DNA of 64,000 bases from Fen-1273 sp963837815 (lineage in GTDB: Bacteria > Bacteroidota > Ignavibacteria > UBA10030 > UBA6906): positions 372,001 to 436,000 of the forward strand of contig CAWIOS010000012.1 in NCBI GenBank assembly GCA_963837815.1, read 5' to 3'. Below, piece after piece: positions 1 through 9,236 of the stretch (within the stretch, counting starts at the first letter, position 1; every line of letters starts with the position of its first letter). The position numbers were made by a program, and so were the translations under genes. The notes below the pieces were generated by a model. That model was not told the DNA's origin. It searched no databases and saw nothing but the letters and a program-made list of their open reading frames with translations.

Positions 1-1798
1 GGATGTAGTATCTCCCGTTGAAGAGATTCGCATCGGTCCAGGCGCTTCCCCGTTCAAACAGCTCACGGCACACGTGTGCAAACGCCGTGTCGTTCAGATG
101 CGACGCCATTGCGGCGGCCGCTTTCAGCGCCCCGAGATACCAGAATTCGATCTCGGGATTCGGGCCGTAGTATTCGATGTCCATCGTATTGTGCTGGCAC
201 CCTTCCATGACGCCGTCCGTATCCGCATCCCATCCCCCGGGAATCCAGGCGAACGCGATCGCCTTTTTCACGCCCGGCCAGAGATCGCGCAGAAACGCGT
301 CGTCCCCCGAAAGCTGCCACTCCCTGTAGACCTTCATGACGGTCCCCATCTGGCCGTCGGCGGCGGCCACCTTCCAGTTCCTGCTCTTGTCCGGGGGGAG
401 CGACACACGGAAACTCATGAGCCCCGTGCTGTCGTCGAGCCCGTTGTGGTATTCGACCCCCCTCATCCTCCTTGCGAGATCCCCGAAAAGGAACGGCGTC
501 GCCTCCTCGTAGTTCCACACGTGCGTGCAGTTCCCGTAACAGGATCCGGTGGAATTGAAGACCCCCTCCCAGCAGTACATCGTGCCGTCAGCGGCGCGGA
601 ACACAGTCTGCGACCGGAGCGTGCTCGTGTTGAAGAGCGCGGCCTCCTTCACGGGGGCGGGATAACTGCTGTTCACAAAGAGGCGGACAAACGCAAGGGT
701 TTTCCGTTCGAGCGCCGGGAGCCGGGGGTACGTCTTCTCCGCGACGTCCCAGGCGTCGCGGTAGAGTGTCGCATAGTAGTTTCCGACCGTGACCGCGTCA
801 GACCAGTTCTTCCTGTTCGGGAAATCCCACGTCAGGAGAAACTGAATCTCCCGCGTACCTCCGGGGGGAAGATCGAATTTCACGGCGAGCGCCGCCCCCG
901 GGGTGTTCACTTTTTCGCTGAACGTCGTGTCACGGAAGACACCGTCGTCCGCAAAGTCGTTCCACAGATCACTGATGTTCGTGCTCCAGCCCTTCGGGTC
1001 CAGTTCCGTCCGGAAACTCGTCGTGCATCCCGTCTCCGCGGTCGTCAGCGCGATCGTCCCCCACGCGCTCGCGTTCCTGTCGACGCTGTCTGACGTCATC
1101 AGGATTCCCGCAAGGGCCGGCGTCCGCCTGAACGAATTCCGGTTCCCCCTGGCACCCGTCGGCACAATGGACCTGTCGAACGAATTGAATTCGATCCTGG
1201 AACCATCCATGCCGATGCAATTGTCCATTGAGCCCGCCACGGCGACGGTCAACGGTCCGGCGGTTTTGTTCCTGACCCGGTACCTGATGACGGCGACAGG
1301 AATACCGCTGGACTCCGCGTCCCCCGGAATGAACGGGTTGAACACCCTCGCCTGAACGGAGACCGGCATGCGGGGATCTTCCAGGTGCACGACGGCGAAC
1401 GGGTACGCGGCGTCGAACGAAGCAGATGCGAAGCGCGGCATCCCGTGGTTCGGCGCAGTGCTTCCCTGCATCCCTTCATACTCCGAAATGGCAACGGGGC
1501 CGGCCAGCACGCTGGCGGATTTTCTTCCGGACTTCTCCTCCGCGTAAATCATGAAACAGGGCGCTTCCTTGGGAACCGGCGCCCCGTAGAATCCAATCCC
1601 CGGCTTGTTCATGATCTCCACGTCCTTCCATCCGCCGTTCCCCCCTATCGAAATGTCCCCGGTCCCTATGCCCCCCACGGGCATCGCAATCCTGTCGATG
1701 AACTGGTGTTCATAGTGTTTCAACACAGGCCACCCGGTCTCCTGTGAAAGCGCACAGGGGACAGCGGCGAGAACCAGCGGAAGAAAGAGGAGCTTCAT
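1..1798 (-). CDS. GH116 family glycosidase, partial (C-terminus off window)
   Basis: Open frame of 599 whole codons that runs off the left edge. It begins with a signal peptide (MKLLFLPLVLAAVPCALSQ), so it is exported. Residues about 39-47 read MPVGGIGTG, the glycine-rich N-terminal hallmark of the GH116 / non-lysosomal glucosylceramidase family. The family's two catalytic neighbourhoods are present: HVWNYE with the likely nucleophile Glu431, and QHNTMD with the likely acid/base Asp540. Family members are retaining beta-glucosidases, beta-xylosidases or N-acetylglucosaminidases; the substrate cannot be told from this. The ATG is supported by an AGAGGT element a few bases upstream. The next gene upstream on the same strand ends 206 bases away, and a promoter-like pair lies in that gap, so it is probably its own transcript. 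Confident at family level. Confidence 0.88.
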   Translation of the reverse strand, partial: MKLLFLPLVLAAVPCALSQETGWPVLKHYEHQFIDRIAMPVGGIGTGDISIGGNGGWKDVEIMNKPGIGFYGAPVPKEAPCFMIYAEEKSGRKSASVLAGPVAISEYEGMQGSTAPNHGMPRFASASFDAAYPFAVVHLEDPRMPVSVQARVFNPFIPGDAESSGIPVAVIRYRVRNKTAGPLTVAVAGSMDNCIGMDGSRIEFNSFDRSIVPTGARGNRNSFRRTPALAGILMTSDSVDRNASAWGTIALTTAETGCTTSFRTELDPKGWSTNISDLWNDFADDGVFRDTTFSEKVNTPGAALAVKFDLPPGGTREIQFLLTWDFPNRKNWSDAVTVGNYYATLYRDAWDVAEKTYPRLPALERKTLAFVRLFVNSSYPAPVKEAALFNTSTLRSQTVFRAADGTMYCWEGVFNSTGSCYGNCTHVWNYEEATPFLFGDLARRMRGVEYHNGLDDSTGLMSFRVSLPPDKSRNWKVAAADGQMGTVMKVYREWQLSGDDAFLRDLWPGVKKAIAFAWIPGGWDADTDGVMEGCQHNTMDIEYYGPNPEIEFWYLGALKAAAAMASHLNDTAFAHVCRELFERGSAWTDANLFNGRYYI

Positions 1799-1857
1799 GG
1801 GGACCTCTGCTGAGATTCTTCGGTGCGAGGCCGCGGCTGCTGCCGCGGACGTTACAG

Positions 1858-1886
1858 AATGAAGCGAGAAGTGGGCTGAGAGTCAA
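1858..1886 (-). promoter_or_regulatory. Promoter for the GH116 gene
   Basis: On the minus strand TTGACT, 17 bases, then TTCATT, about 60 bases before the GH116 start. The -35 box is good and the -10 box weaker. The surrounding 206-base gap holds no gene; a CCGCGG...CCGCGG inverted repeat lies between the promoter and the start codon. Confidence 0.4.
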
Positions 1887-2004
1887 TGAGGTGGAGGAGG
1901 TGTTCCGTTGCCCTTCAGTGTTTTCCCGAGGACCGCGAGAGGTTTGTTCGCGATATACGGTTTCAAGAGGAACGAATCCGCTCCGGAATCCGACTCCGCA
2001 CGAT

Positions 2005-3945
2005 TCAAATGGGAACGGCCCCCCGAAGGGCGGGACTGGACTCCGGGACGATCTTCCTGAGGATGTCGCGCAAATCGGATTCCATCCCCTTGTTCGCCGC
2101 CAGGAGAAGCGCTGCAACGTCGTCCGACAGGTGCGGGAACACCCCTCCCGACGCCGGCAGCGCGCTGCGGCTGACGAAGATTTTTGGGTGCGCGGAGCGT
2201 TCGATCCTTTCCGATTCGAGGAAGAGCTCCTCGTGCAGTTTTTCCCCCGGCTTCAGTCCCGTGTAGACAATCGCGATGTCGCTTTCCTCTTCGTGTCCGC
2301 TGAGCCGGATCAGGTCGCGGGCGAGATCGACGATCCGGACGGGCTCGCCCATGTCGAGGATGAACACCTCCCCCCCTTCCCCCATCGTCCCGGCCTGGAG
2401 GACGAGCTGGACGGCTTCGGGGATCGTCATGAAGAACCTGGTCGCATCGGGACTCGTGACGGTGACCGGCCCCCCCATGGCGATCTGATGCTTGAAAATC
2501 GGCACGACACTCCCCCGGCTGCCGAGAACGTTCCCGAACCGGACGGTCACGAAGACGCGCCCCGTGCGGGCCGCGGCGTCGAGGACGAGAAGCTCAGCCA
2601 CGCGCTTCGTCGCGCCCATGACCGTCGTCGGGTTCACCGCCTTGTCCGAGGAGATGAGCACGAATCGTTCGAGCCTGTGCGCGACCGCCAGGTCGGCCAC
2701 CGTTTTCGTCCCCAGGACGTTGTTCGTCACCGCTTCGGCGATGTTCTGCTCCATGAGGCTGACGTGCTTGTGTGCCGCCGCGTGATAGACGATCTGCGGG
2801 CCGTACAGCCTGAACACCGAATCCATCCGCTCCCCGTCCCTCACGTCCGCGACGACCGGGTGTATGGCGGTGCCGATCCCGGAATCCCTGCACATTCTGC
2901 GGAGCTCGGCGTCGGCGGCAAACAGATTGTTCTCACTCAACTCGAGGAGGACGAGATCCGAGGGTCCGCAGCGGAGGATCTGCCGGCACAGTTCCCCGCC
3001 GATCGATCCGCCCGCCCCGGTCACGAGAAGGCGTTTCTCCTTGAGGAGACCCCGGACGGTCTCAATCTCAGAGGTGACGACTCCCCGGCGGAGGAGGTCA
3101 TCGATCTCCACGTCCCGTACCGAGGTGACCGGCGCGTTCGCACCCAGGATTTCAAGCAGACCCGGCAGCGTCTTGACGCGGACTCCCGCGGCACCGCACT
3201 TCTCGATCACCCCCCTCACGACACTCCCCGGAGCCGATGGCATTGCGACGAACACCTCGTCGATGCCTTGTTCCTTTGCCACGCCCGCAATGTCCGCAAG
3301 CGAGCCGAGAACCGGGACGCCGTGTATCGAAAGCCCGAGCTTCCGTTCATCGTCGTCGACGAATGCGACGGGCTCGATGCCGAGACCGGACTGTGCCCTG
3401 AGTTCCTTCACCGCGAGCGAGCCGGCCGCCCCCGCCCCCGCTACAAGCACCCGCCGTACATTGTCCCCATTTCCTCGGGGCGGGCCGAGACCGGAGGCGA
3501 TCCGGACCCCGAGCCTGAGACCCCCGATCCCGAGAAGCGTCAGGGCACCGTCAATGACCGGAACGGACCTGGGGAAGCCCTGCGTGAGCACGCCGAGGGG
3601 TTCCAGGAGCGCGAAAAAAACAACGACGCCGGCCACCCAGGCCAGAATCGATGCAGAGGCAAGCGAGATGATCTCATCAACGCTCGCGTAACGCCAGTAC
3701 CGCGTGTAGAGTCCCGAGAAGTAGTACACGGGGAGATACCATGCAAGACGGAGGCACGACAGCACGAGTACCGCCCGGAGATAGAGCACGAAATCATCCG
3801 GGTTTTCAACACGCAGCGCCAGTGCGGCGACGGGTGAAGCGAGGATTACGAGAATGTCGGCAACAAGGAGGTGCCTGTTTCCTGTGCGGAGGATGATTGC
3901 GTAGAGTCGATTCGGCATGCCAGCGCCAGCATACGGGTTTGTCAC
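2005..3945 (-). CDS. Membrane nucleotide-sugar 4,6-dehydratase, CapD/WbpM/FlaA1-like
   Basis: Polysaccharide biosynthesis protein of 646 residues, the usual size for the long membrane-bound form. Four hydrophobic segments lie at about 27-47, 57-77, 92-115 and 130-150. A Rossmann-like domain (163-290, VLVAGAGAAG) follows, then the catalytic short-chain dehydrogenase domain from about 303 with TGAGGSIGG as the NAD(P) loop. SSDKAVNPTTVMGATK at 432-447 is the family active-site region, with Met replacing the Tyr of ordinary SDR enzymes. Known relatives convert UDP-GlcNAc to a 4-keto-6-deoxy sugar for O-antigen, capsule or glycan synthesis. The listed start is a GTG preceded by GGGG; an in-frame ATG at 3918 lacks a clear ribosome site. 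No other glycan genes flank it except the GH116 glycosidase downstream. Confidence 0.9.
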   Translation of the reverse strand: MTNPYAGAGMPNRLYAIILRTGNRHLLVADILVILASPVAALALRVENPDDFVLYLRAVLVLSCLRLAWYLPVYYFSGLYTRYWRYASVDEIISLASASILAWVAGVVVFFALLEPLGVLTQGFPRSVPVIDGALTLLGIGGLRLGVRIASGLGPPRGNGDNVRRVLVAGAGAAGSLAVKELRAQSGLGIEPVAFVDDDERKLGLSIHGVPVLGSLADIAGVAKEQGIDEVFVAMPSAPGSVVRGVIEKCGAAGVRVKTLPGLLEILGANAPVTSVRDVEIDDLLRRGVVTSEIETVRGLLKEKRLLVTGAGGSIGGELCRQILRCGPSDLVLLELSENNLFAADAELRRMCRDSGIGTAIHPVVADVRDGERMDSVFRLYGPQIVYHAAAHKHVSLMEQNIAEAVTNNVLGTKTVADLAVAHRLERFVLISSDKAVNPTTVMGATKRVAELLVLDAAARTGRVFVTVRFGNVLGSRGSVVPIFKHQIAMGGPVTVTSPDATRFFMTIPEAVQLVLQAGTMGEGGEVFILDMGEPVRIVDLARDLIRLSGHEEESDIAIVYTGLKPGEKLHEELFLESERIERSAHPKIFVSRSALPASGGVFPHLSDDVAALLLAANKGMESDLRDILRKIVPESSPALRGAVPI

Positions 3946-3971
3946 AAAGCGCCCCGTCGTACACCCCCGTG

Positions 3972-4000
3972 AAAATACCGAAAATCAAAATGATTCTCAA
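3972..4000 (-). promoter_or_regulatory. Promoter for the CapD-like gene
   Basis: Minus strand TTGAGA, exactly 17 bases, TATTTT, in an AT-rich island about 27 bases before the GTG start. The same intergenic region must also serve the divergent arylsulfotransferase gene, for which I found no equally good pair. Confidence 0.6.
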
Positions 4001-4015
4001 CAGCGGGCAGGGATT

Positions 4016-4033
4016 AAACCCTTCCGAGGGTTT
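4016..4033 (+). promoter_or_regulatory. Hairpin in leader of arylsulfotransferase 1
   Basis: AAACCC, six bases, GGGTTT: a perfect 6-base inverted repeat 77 bases before the ATG at 4110, in the divergent intergenic region. It could be an operator or an mRNA 5' structure. No U-tract follows, so it is not a terminator. Confidence 0.25.
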
Positions 4034-4109
4034 CCCTGTCAAATCCACGATAACAAAGTCGTATCAGGAAGCCCGGGATCAGACAGGGAAGCAAGCAGGG
4101 GAGGTTTGC

Positions 4110-5945
4110 ATGCGGCTGAGTCTCCGGTGGGGAGGAAGGCTCCTCACGGCTTTTATCGTTATCACATCCTTCGTGTTCGGCGCCGGAAAGGACGGAGATA
4201 CGCGTCCCAGGATCACGTATCTCTCCCCTGTTCCGGACTCTCCGTTTAACCTCCCCGGAACGAACATCATATTGAGGATCGACCGTCCCGTCCGGAAGGA
4301 CGACACGGAGAGAATCGTACGGCGGGTCACCGGATCAGCGAGCGGCCCGCACGTGTGCGCAGCGTTCGTCTCCCGCGACGGCCGGACAATTCAGTACCGA
4401 CCCGGGATCCCGTTTGCGCGCGGCGAGAGCGTGACGGCAGACATCGACACAGGCATGGCGTCTTGCGGAGACCCTGTCCGGTCCACCGGCCAACTGCGAT
4501 TCACAATCACTTCTCTCAGTCAGGACGCGGTCTTTCCCTCACAGAGCCTGCGCATGGAAGAAATTCCCCCTTTGCTTCCCCTTTCAGGCCGGACTCACAG
4601 CAGGCCGGTCGGATCCGGACCCGGCGCTGTCAACCTCCCGGATATTGACGTGGAGCTTTCTACCCCCACAGCCCCAGGATACCTGTTTCTTTCGAATCTG
4701 ATATCGTTCCCCGATAACGTCCCGTCCCTCCTTGTATTGCGGAATGACGGCACACCGGTGTTTGCCCGAAACCTCGAAGGCGATGCACACGACTTCAACC
4801 TGCAACCAAACGGAGAACTCTCGTACTCCGACGACAACGCGAACGCCTTCATCGTCATGGACAGCTCGTGCACGGTCATCGATACGATCAGGTGCGGAAA
4901 CGGCTACTCCACCGATCCCCACGAGCTCCGCATTCTTCAGAATGGCGATGCACTTCTCCTGGGGGAGGATTTGCAGATTGTCGACATGTCACAAATAGTC
5001 CCCGGGGGCTTTCCGTCGGCACAGGTCATCGGCTGCATCATACAGGAGCTCGACCCGGACGGAAACGTCGTCTTCCAGTGGCGGAGCTGGGATCATTTCA
5101 AAATCACCGATGCGATGCACATCGATCTCACCGCGTCCTTCATCGATTACGTCCATGCCAACGCCCTTGACATGGACACGGACGGGAACATACTGCTTTC
5201 GAGCCGTCATCTTAATGAAATCACGAAGATCGACCGCGAAACGGGGGCGATCATCTGGAGGCTCGGAGGTCAGAATAACCAGTTCACGTTCGTCAATGAC
5301 TCGATCGGTTTCTCGTACCAGCACGCCGTAAGGAGGATCCAGAACGGCCATATCACGCTCTTCGACAACGGGGACTTTCACACGCCTCCGTTTTCCCGCG
5401 CGGCCGAATACGCACTCGACGAGCAGAAGATGACCGCAACGCTCGTCTGGCAGTACCGTAACACGCCGGACGTCTTCGGTTACGCGATGGGATACGTCCA
5501 GAGGCTTGATAACGGCAATACGCTCATAGGGTGGGGCGCGGGGAATCCGACTGCCACAGAGGTTGCGCCGGACGGGACGAAGCTGTTTGAAATGACGTTC
5601 GACGAGGGGATCTATAGTTACAGGGCATACCGGTATGTCTGGCGTCCGGCGATCACGTCCGTCGCCGGAGGGGGCGGGCCCGCCGGATTCACGCTCCGAC
5701 AGAATTATCCCAATCCGTTTAATCCGGGAACGTCTATCCAGTACTCGATCCCCCGCCCCGAGCGCGTCAGGCTCGACGTGTACACGATCCTCGGCCAGCA
5801 TGTCTCGACGCTTGTCGACGCCTTGGAACCCGCTGGAGAGCACGCTGCACACTTCGACGGGAGCAGCCTCGCAAGCGGCGTCTATCTCTACAGATTGAGC
5901 GCCGGAGGCCTTACGGCCGCCAAGGAGTTCATCCTGCTCCGATAA
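4110..5945 (+). CDS. Secreted arylsulfotransferase-like protein with T9SS sorting domain (copy 1)
   Basis: A 611-residue protein: signal peptide (MRLSLRWGGRLLTAFIVITS), an Ig-like beta domain around 35-125, a beta-propeller-like arylsulfotransferase (ASST) domain around 190-520, and a T9SS type A sorting domain beginning QNYPNPFNP. ASST enzymes move sulfate between phenols in the periplasm through a sulfo-histidine. Candidate active-site histidines in conserved settings are His271 (HELR), His349 (VHANA), His367 (SSRH) and His405 (YQHAVRR). The sorting domain implies delivery to the cell surface or medium, unlike the periplasmic enterobacterial enzyme. GGGGAGG six bases before ATG 4110 fixes the start over an upstream in-frame AUG. 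A close tandem paralogue follows at 6265. The family call rests on motifs; activity is inferred. Confidence 0.82.
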   Translation: MRLSLRWGGRLLTAFIVITSFVFGAGKDGDTRPRITYLSPVPDSPFNLPGTNIILRIDRPVRKDDTERIVRRVTGSASGPHVCAAFVSRDGRTIQYRPGIPFARGESVTADIDTGMASCGDPVRSTGQLRFTITSLSQDAVFPSQSLRMEEIPPLLPLSGRTHSRPVGSGPGAVNLPDIDVELSTPTAPGYLFLSNLISFPDNVPSLLVLRNDGTPVFARNLEGDAHDFNLQPNGELSYSDDNANAFIVMDSSCTVIDTIRCGNGYSTDPHELRILQNGDALLLGEDLQIVDMSQIVPGGFPSAQVIGCIIQELDPDGNVVFQWRSWDHFKITDAMHIDLTASFIDYVHANALDMDTDGNILLSSRHLNEITKIDRETGAIIWRLGGQNNQFTFVNDSIGFSYQHAVRRIQNGHITLFDNGDFHTPPFSRAAEYALDEQKMTATLVWQYRNTPDVFGYAMGYVQRLDNGNTLIGWGAGNPTATEVAPDGTKLFEMTFDEGIYSYRAYRYVWRPAITSVAGGGGPAGFTLRQNYPNPFNPGTSIQYSIPRPERVRLDVYTILGQHVSTLVDALEPAGEHAAHFDGSSLASGVYLYRLSAGGLTAAKEFILLR

Positions 5946-5947
5946 CA

Positions 5948-5966
5948 CCGGAAATCGCGTTTCCGG
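5948..5966 (+). terminator. Hairpin after arylsulfotransferase 1
   Basis: CCGGAAA, five bases, TTTCCGG directly after the stop codon. It is a perfect 7-base stem but lacks a U-tract, so it may be a weak terminator or mRNA-protecting hairpin. Confidence 0.4.
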
Positions 5967-6017
5967 GGCGGCCGCCCCCCGATTCCCCTTCATAGTGATT
6001 TCCCCCTTTACACAGAT

Positions 6018-6046
6018 TTGATGTTGGAGCCGCAATACTGTACATT
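6018..6046 (+). promoter_or_regulatory. Promoter for arylsulfotransferase 2
   Basis: TTGATG, 17 bases, TACATT. It lies in the 319-base gap between the two paralogues, which holds no gene. The implied leader before the GTG at 6265 is long, about 210 bases, and is C/G-rich with no structure I can name. Confidence 0.55.
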
Positions 6047-6264
6047 ACGGAAGATGAGTCGTACCACCTTCCGCCCGTCTTTCCTGCGGGAGAGACTTCC
6101 CTCGTTAGGGCGGATCTGTTCCTCTACACTCCATCTCCGTCATCGACGTCTTTCCCCGAGGCGGACGCAACCGCGCCCCTGAAAGCCGAACGGACCGGGC
6201 TTTTTGCTCCCGGCATCCCTCCAGAAGATTGGCTCGACCGTGCGCGTCCACATTTGGAGGCACC

Positions 6265-8076
6265 GTGAAAGCGATTTGTACGATCGTGATTGCGGCAGCG
6301 ATACTCTTCCCTTCATATGCAGCCCGGTCGGCGGGAGACGGGTTCGAATATCTCTCCCCGCTTCCCGGATCCACAATGGTGTCCCGCCTGACGAACATCA
6401 TCGTCCGCCCCCTTCCCGGCATCGATTCACGGGGCTTTATGAACAGGTCCACCGTGCGGGTCACAGGATCCCTGAGCGGGAGAGTTGAGGCAGCGGTGAG
6501 GCTCTCGGACGATTCGAGGACGCTCACATACCGACCCCGCACGCCGTTCACCCCCGGGGAATCCGTGACAGTCGACATACTGACACCCGGCGGACCCGGC
6601 GGGCAAGCGGCCGGGACAATGTACACGTTCTCATTCACCATCTCGGAGAAGACACCCGGGATCGGAACCGTCCACCCGCATGAAGGGGACACCCCGTTCT
6701 CGGGGCAGGGTATCTTCCGCGGATCCGGCGTTCCTCAGGGGGCGATCCCTCCGGATTTTCCGGCCATCACAATCACCGCTTCCGATAATCCCACCCCGGG
6801 ATATCTCTTCCTGAGCAACATGACGATGGGATCGGGTGCTCCGAACTCGCCGTACGTCATGATACTCGATAACAGCGCAAACCCCGTGTTCTTCAGGAGG
6901 ACACCGTCCGAATGCACGGACTTCAAGGTGCAGCCCAACGGCCTCCTCACGTACGAAGACAGCAACCTGGGCTGTTTCCTGGCGCTGGATTCCACGTACG
7001 CGGTGGTGGACACATTCAGATGCGGAAACGGCTATGCAACGAACTGGCACGAGCTCCGGCTGCTCCCGGACGGCCACGCGCTGCTGCTCGGGGACGATCC
7101 GCAGCTTGTCCGCATGGATACGATTGTCCCGAACGGATCCCCTTCTGCGCTCGTCCAGGGGATCGTGATACAGGAACTCGACCGATCGAAGGACGTCGTG
7201 TTCCAGTGGAGGACGTTCGACCATTTCAAGATCACCGACGCCACGCACGAAGACCTGACCTCATCGTGGATCGACCCTGTCCACGCCAACGCCATCGAAC
7301 CCGATACCGACGGGACGCTCATGCTCTCCTCGCGGCATATGGACGAAATCACGAAAATCAACCGGCAGACCGGGGAGATCATCTGGCGATGGGGGGGAAT
7401 AAACAACCAGTTCTCGTTCGTCAACGATTCGCTCCACTTCATGCACCAGCACGCCATCCGGCGGCTCCCGAACGGCCACGTCACGCTTTTTGACAACGGC
7501 GACTTCCGTTACCCGATTCTCTCACGGGGGGTGGAATACGCGCTCGACGAGCAGGCGAAGCGTGCGACGCTCGTCTGGCAATTCCGCAAGACACCCGACA
7601 TCTACGCATCCGCGATGGGATACGTCCAGCGGCTCCCCGGCGGCAACACGATCATCGGCTGGGGCGCGACGAATCCAACGCTCACCGAGGTAACGCCCGA
7701 CGGACACGTCGCGCTGGAACTTTCGTTCCCTGCGGGCGTGTACAGTTACCGTTCTTTCAGGTTCCCCTGGAGGTCAACCGCGGCCGGCGTGAGGGCTGCT
7801 GCAGTCATTCCCCGTTCGTTCGCCGTCGAACAGAATTATCCCAATCCGTTCAACCCGGCGACGGTGATCGGCTACAGCATACCGGAAGCCCGGAACGTCT
7901 CGCTCCAGGTGCTGGACATCCTTGGCCGCCGCGTGGCCACGCTTGCGAGCGGACGGCAGGAAGCCGGGTTCCACACCGCGCGATTCGACGGGACAGGAAT
8001 GGCAAGCGGAGTGTATTTCTACAGGCTGGAAGCGGGGAACGATGTCGCGGTCAAGAGGATGCTTCTGGTCAAATAA
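6265..8076 (+). CDS. Secreted arylsulfotransferase-like protein with T9SS sorting domain (copy 2)
   Basis: A 603-residue tandem paralogue of the preceding gene, with the same plan: signal peptide (MKAICTIVIAAAILFPSYA), Ig-like domain, ASST domain and T9SS type A domain starting QNYPNPFNP. The conserved segments line up along the length, including WHELRLLPDGHALLLGDDP, the VHANA histidine, LSSRHMDEITKI, MHQHAIRR and the SRGVEYALDEQ stretch. The start is a GTG with GGAGG four bases upstream; no closer ATG fits the signal peptide. The copies diverge most in the N-terminal Ig-like part and in the linker before the sorting domain, which suggests old duplication with possible change of acceptor. It has its own promoter, so the two copies may be expressed separately. 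Confidence 0.82.
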   Translation: MKAICTIVIAAAILFPSYAARSAGDGFEYLSPLPGSTMVSRLTNIIVRPLPGIDSRGFMNRSTVRVTGSLSGRVEAAVRLSDDSRTLTYRPRTPFTPGESVTVDILTPGGPGGQAAGTMYTFSFTISEKTPGIGTVHPHEGDTPFSGQGIFRGSGVPQGAIPPDFPAITITASDNPTPGYLFLSNMTMGSGAPNSPYVMILDNSANPVFFRRTPSECTDFKVQPNGLLTYEDSNLGCFLALDSTYAVVDTFRCGNGYATNWHELRLLPDGHALLLGDDPQLVRMDTIVPNGSPSALVQGIVIQELDRSKDVVFQWRTFDHFKITDATHEDLTSSWIDPVHANAIEPDTDGTLMLSSRHMDEITKINRQTGEIIWRWGGINNQFSFVNDSLHFMHQHAIRRLPNGHVTLFDNGDFRYPILSRGVEYALDEQAKRATLVWQFRKTPDIYASAMGYVQRLPGGNTIIGWGATNPTLTEVTPDGHVALELSFPAGVYSYRSFRFPWRSTAAGVRAAAVIPRSFAVEQNYPNPFNPATVIGYSIPEARNVSLQVLDILGRRVATLASGRQEAGFHTARFDGTGMASGVYFYRLEAGNDVAVKRMLLVK

Positions 8077-8197
8077 ACCTCCTGCGGGTCGGTGAACGGG
8101 AATGACGCAGCCGGGGTGCGCCCTTTTCCGTAGAAATTTCCGAATACCCCATATATATAACAATGGTATTTTTCTCGGCCCGCGGCGCCTTCCGCGC

Positions 8198-8226
8198 TTG
8201 CATTGAGGTGGGAAATCCTATACATT
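8198..8226 (+). promoter_or_regulatory. Promoter for the membrane protein at 8324
   Basis: TTGCAT, 17 bases, TACATT, followed by a leader of about 90 bases. The same two hexamers at the same spacing recur on the minus strand at 20104-20132. Confidence 0.55.
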
Positions 8227-8323
8227 CGCAGAACCCCGTCAGGTGATGAAGGTCACAGGGGGGCCCCATCGCGGAACCGTCGCACTTCAATTCTCAATTC
8301 ACCGCAACCAAGAGGAGGTTCGT

Positions 8324-8884
8324 ATGATCCCCCTTCTGTCCCTGTGGCTCCCCATACTTCTTTCCGCCGTCATCGTGTTCATCCTCAGCTCTCTCGTGCA
8401 CATGGTGTTCAAGTATCACGCCAACGACCGACTGAAGCTTCCCAACGAGGACGCCGTGGCAAATGCGCTCCGGCAGTTGAACATCCCTGCGGGCGAGTAC
8501 GTGCTGCCGCGGCCGGACAGCATGAAGGCGATGAGCACCCCGGAGTTCCAGGAAAAAATCAAGAAGGGACCGGGAGCGCTCCTGACGATCTGGGGGGGTG
8601 AAAGGCCTTCGATGGGGAAATACCTCACTCAGTGGTTCATCTTTTGCATCGTCGTGAGCGTATTCGCAGCGTACGTGACGCGCTGCGCGCTCCAACCCGG
8701 CGCCCCTTATCTTTCCGTCTTCCGGTTTGCGGGGACCACCGCCTTCTGCTGTTATGCAATGGGCGGCTGGTCGGAATCCATATGGTACAGGAGGGCCTGG
8801 TCGACGACAATCAAGAACACGTTCGACGGACTTCTTTTCGGGTTGTTTACCGGAGGAGTGTTCGGCTGGCTCTGGCCCCTGTGA
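8324..8884 (+). CDS. Conserved hypothetical membrane protein (four TM segments)
   Basis: A 186-residue integral membrane protein. Hydrophobic segments fall at about 3-27, 101-121, 130-148 and 165-184. A cytosolic or periplasmic loop of about 70 residues carries conserved-looking motifs such as HMVFKYH, LPNEDAV and GPGALLTIW. I recognise the overall pattern as a widespread uncharacterised bacterial membrane family (SSLxHMVFKYHxxD and SIWYxxxWSxTxKxxFDGLxF), but know no function. The ATG has GAGGAGG five to six bases upstream, which selects it over in-frame codons further up. No enzyme motif, no signal peptide cleavage site. The neighbours give no functional hint. Confidence 0.75.
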   Translation: MIPLLSLWLPILLSAVIVFILSSLVHMVFKYHANDRLKLPNEDAVANALRQLNIPAGEYVLPRPDSMKAMSTPEFQEKIKKGPGALLTIWGGERPSMGKYLTQWFIFCIVVSVFAAYVTRCALQPGAPYLSVFRFAGTTAFCCYAMGGWSESIWYRRAWSTTIKNTFDGLLFGLFTGGVFGWLWPL

Positions 8885-9062
8885 TACGACTTCACGAGGA
8901 AAGAAACCGGAGCCCCGCGGAAAGGAAATGCTCCGGTCGGCGTTTCGGCGCAGGGAAGGGGATATCCAGGCAAGCGAACGTCCGGGAAATTCAGACCGGG
9001 CGTCCGTCGTTCATCGTCGCCCCGGGGGGAGGGGTTCACGTTCCAACGATACAGAGGCAGCA

Positions 9063-9218
9063 ATGACACCAGCAATTGGTATCGGGTTTCTCTCACTCAC
9101 CGGCATACTTCTCATTGCCTACGTACTGTTCCTCGTCGAGCAGCACAAGCTCCAGGACGAGCTCGCCCGGCACGCCAGGGAGGACGAGCGGGGATCAGGC
9201 GCAAACGCCGCCGATTGA
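9063..9218 (+). CDS. Small single-TM protein
   Basis: A 51-residue frame: MTPAIGIGFLSLTGILLIAYVLFLVEQ forms one strong hydrophobic helix, followed by a charged tail rich in Glu, Asp and Arg. A purine-rich AGAGGCAGCA precedes the ATG. Size, topology and a clean stop are what a real small membrane protein looks like, but I recognise no family, and it overlaps the end of an open antisense frame. It could be co-transcribed with the membrane protein at 8324. Confidence 0.4.
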   Translation: MTPAIGIGFLSLTGILLIAYVLFLVEQHKLQDELARHAREDERGSGANAAD

Positions 9219-9236
9219 CATCATTCCCCCGGGGAG

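Noticed and set aside
1744..3837. Long plus-strand open frame of nearly 700 codons
   Set aside because: It lies opposite the CapD-like gene, whose frame shows strong family motifs. The plus-strand product is low-complexity, His/Arg/Asp-rich, with no signal or domain: an antisense shadow of a GC-rich gene.
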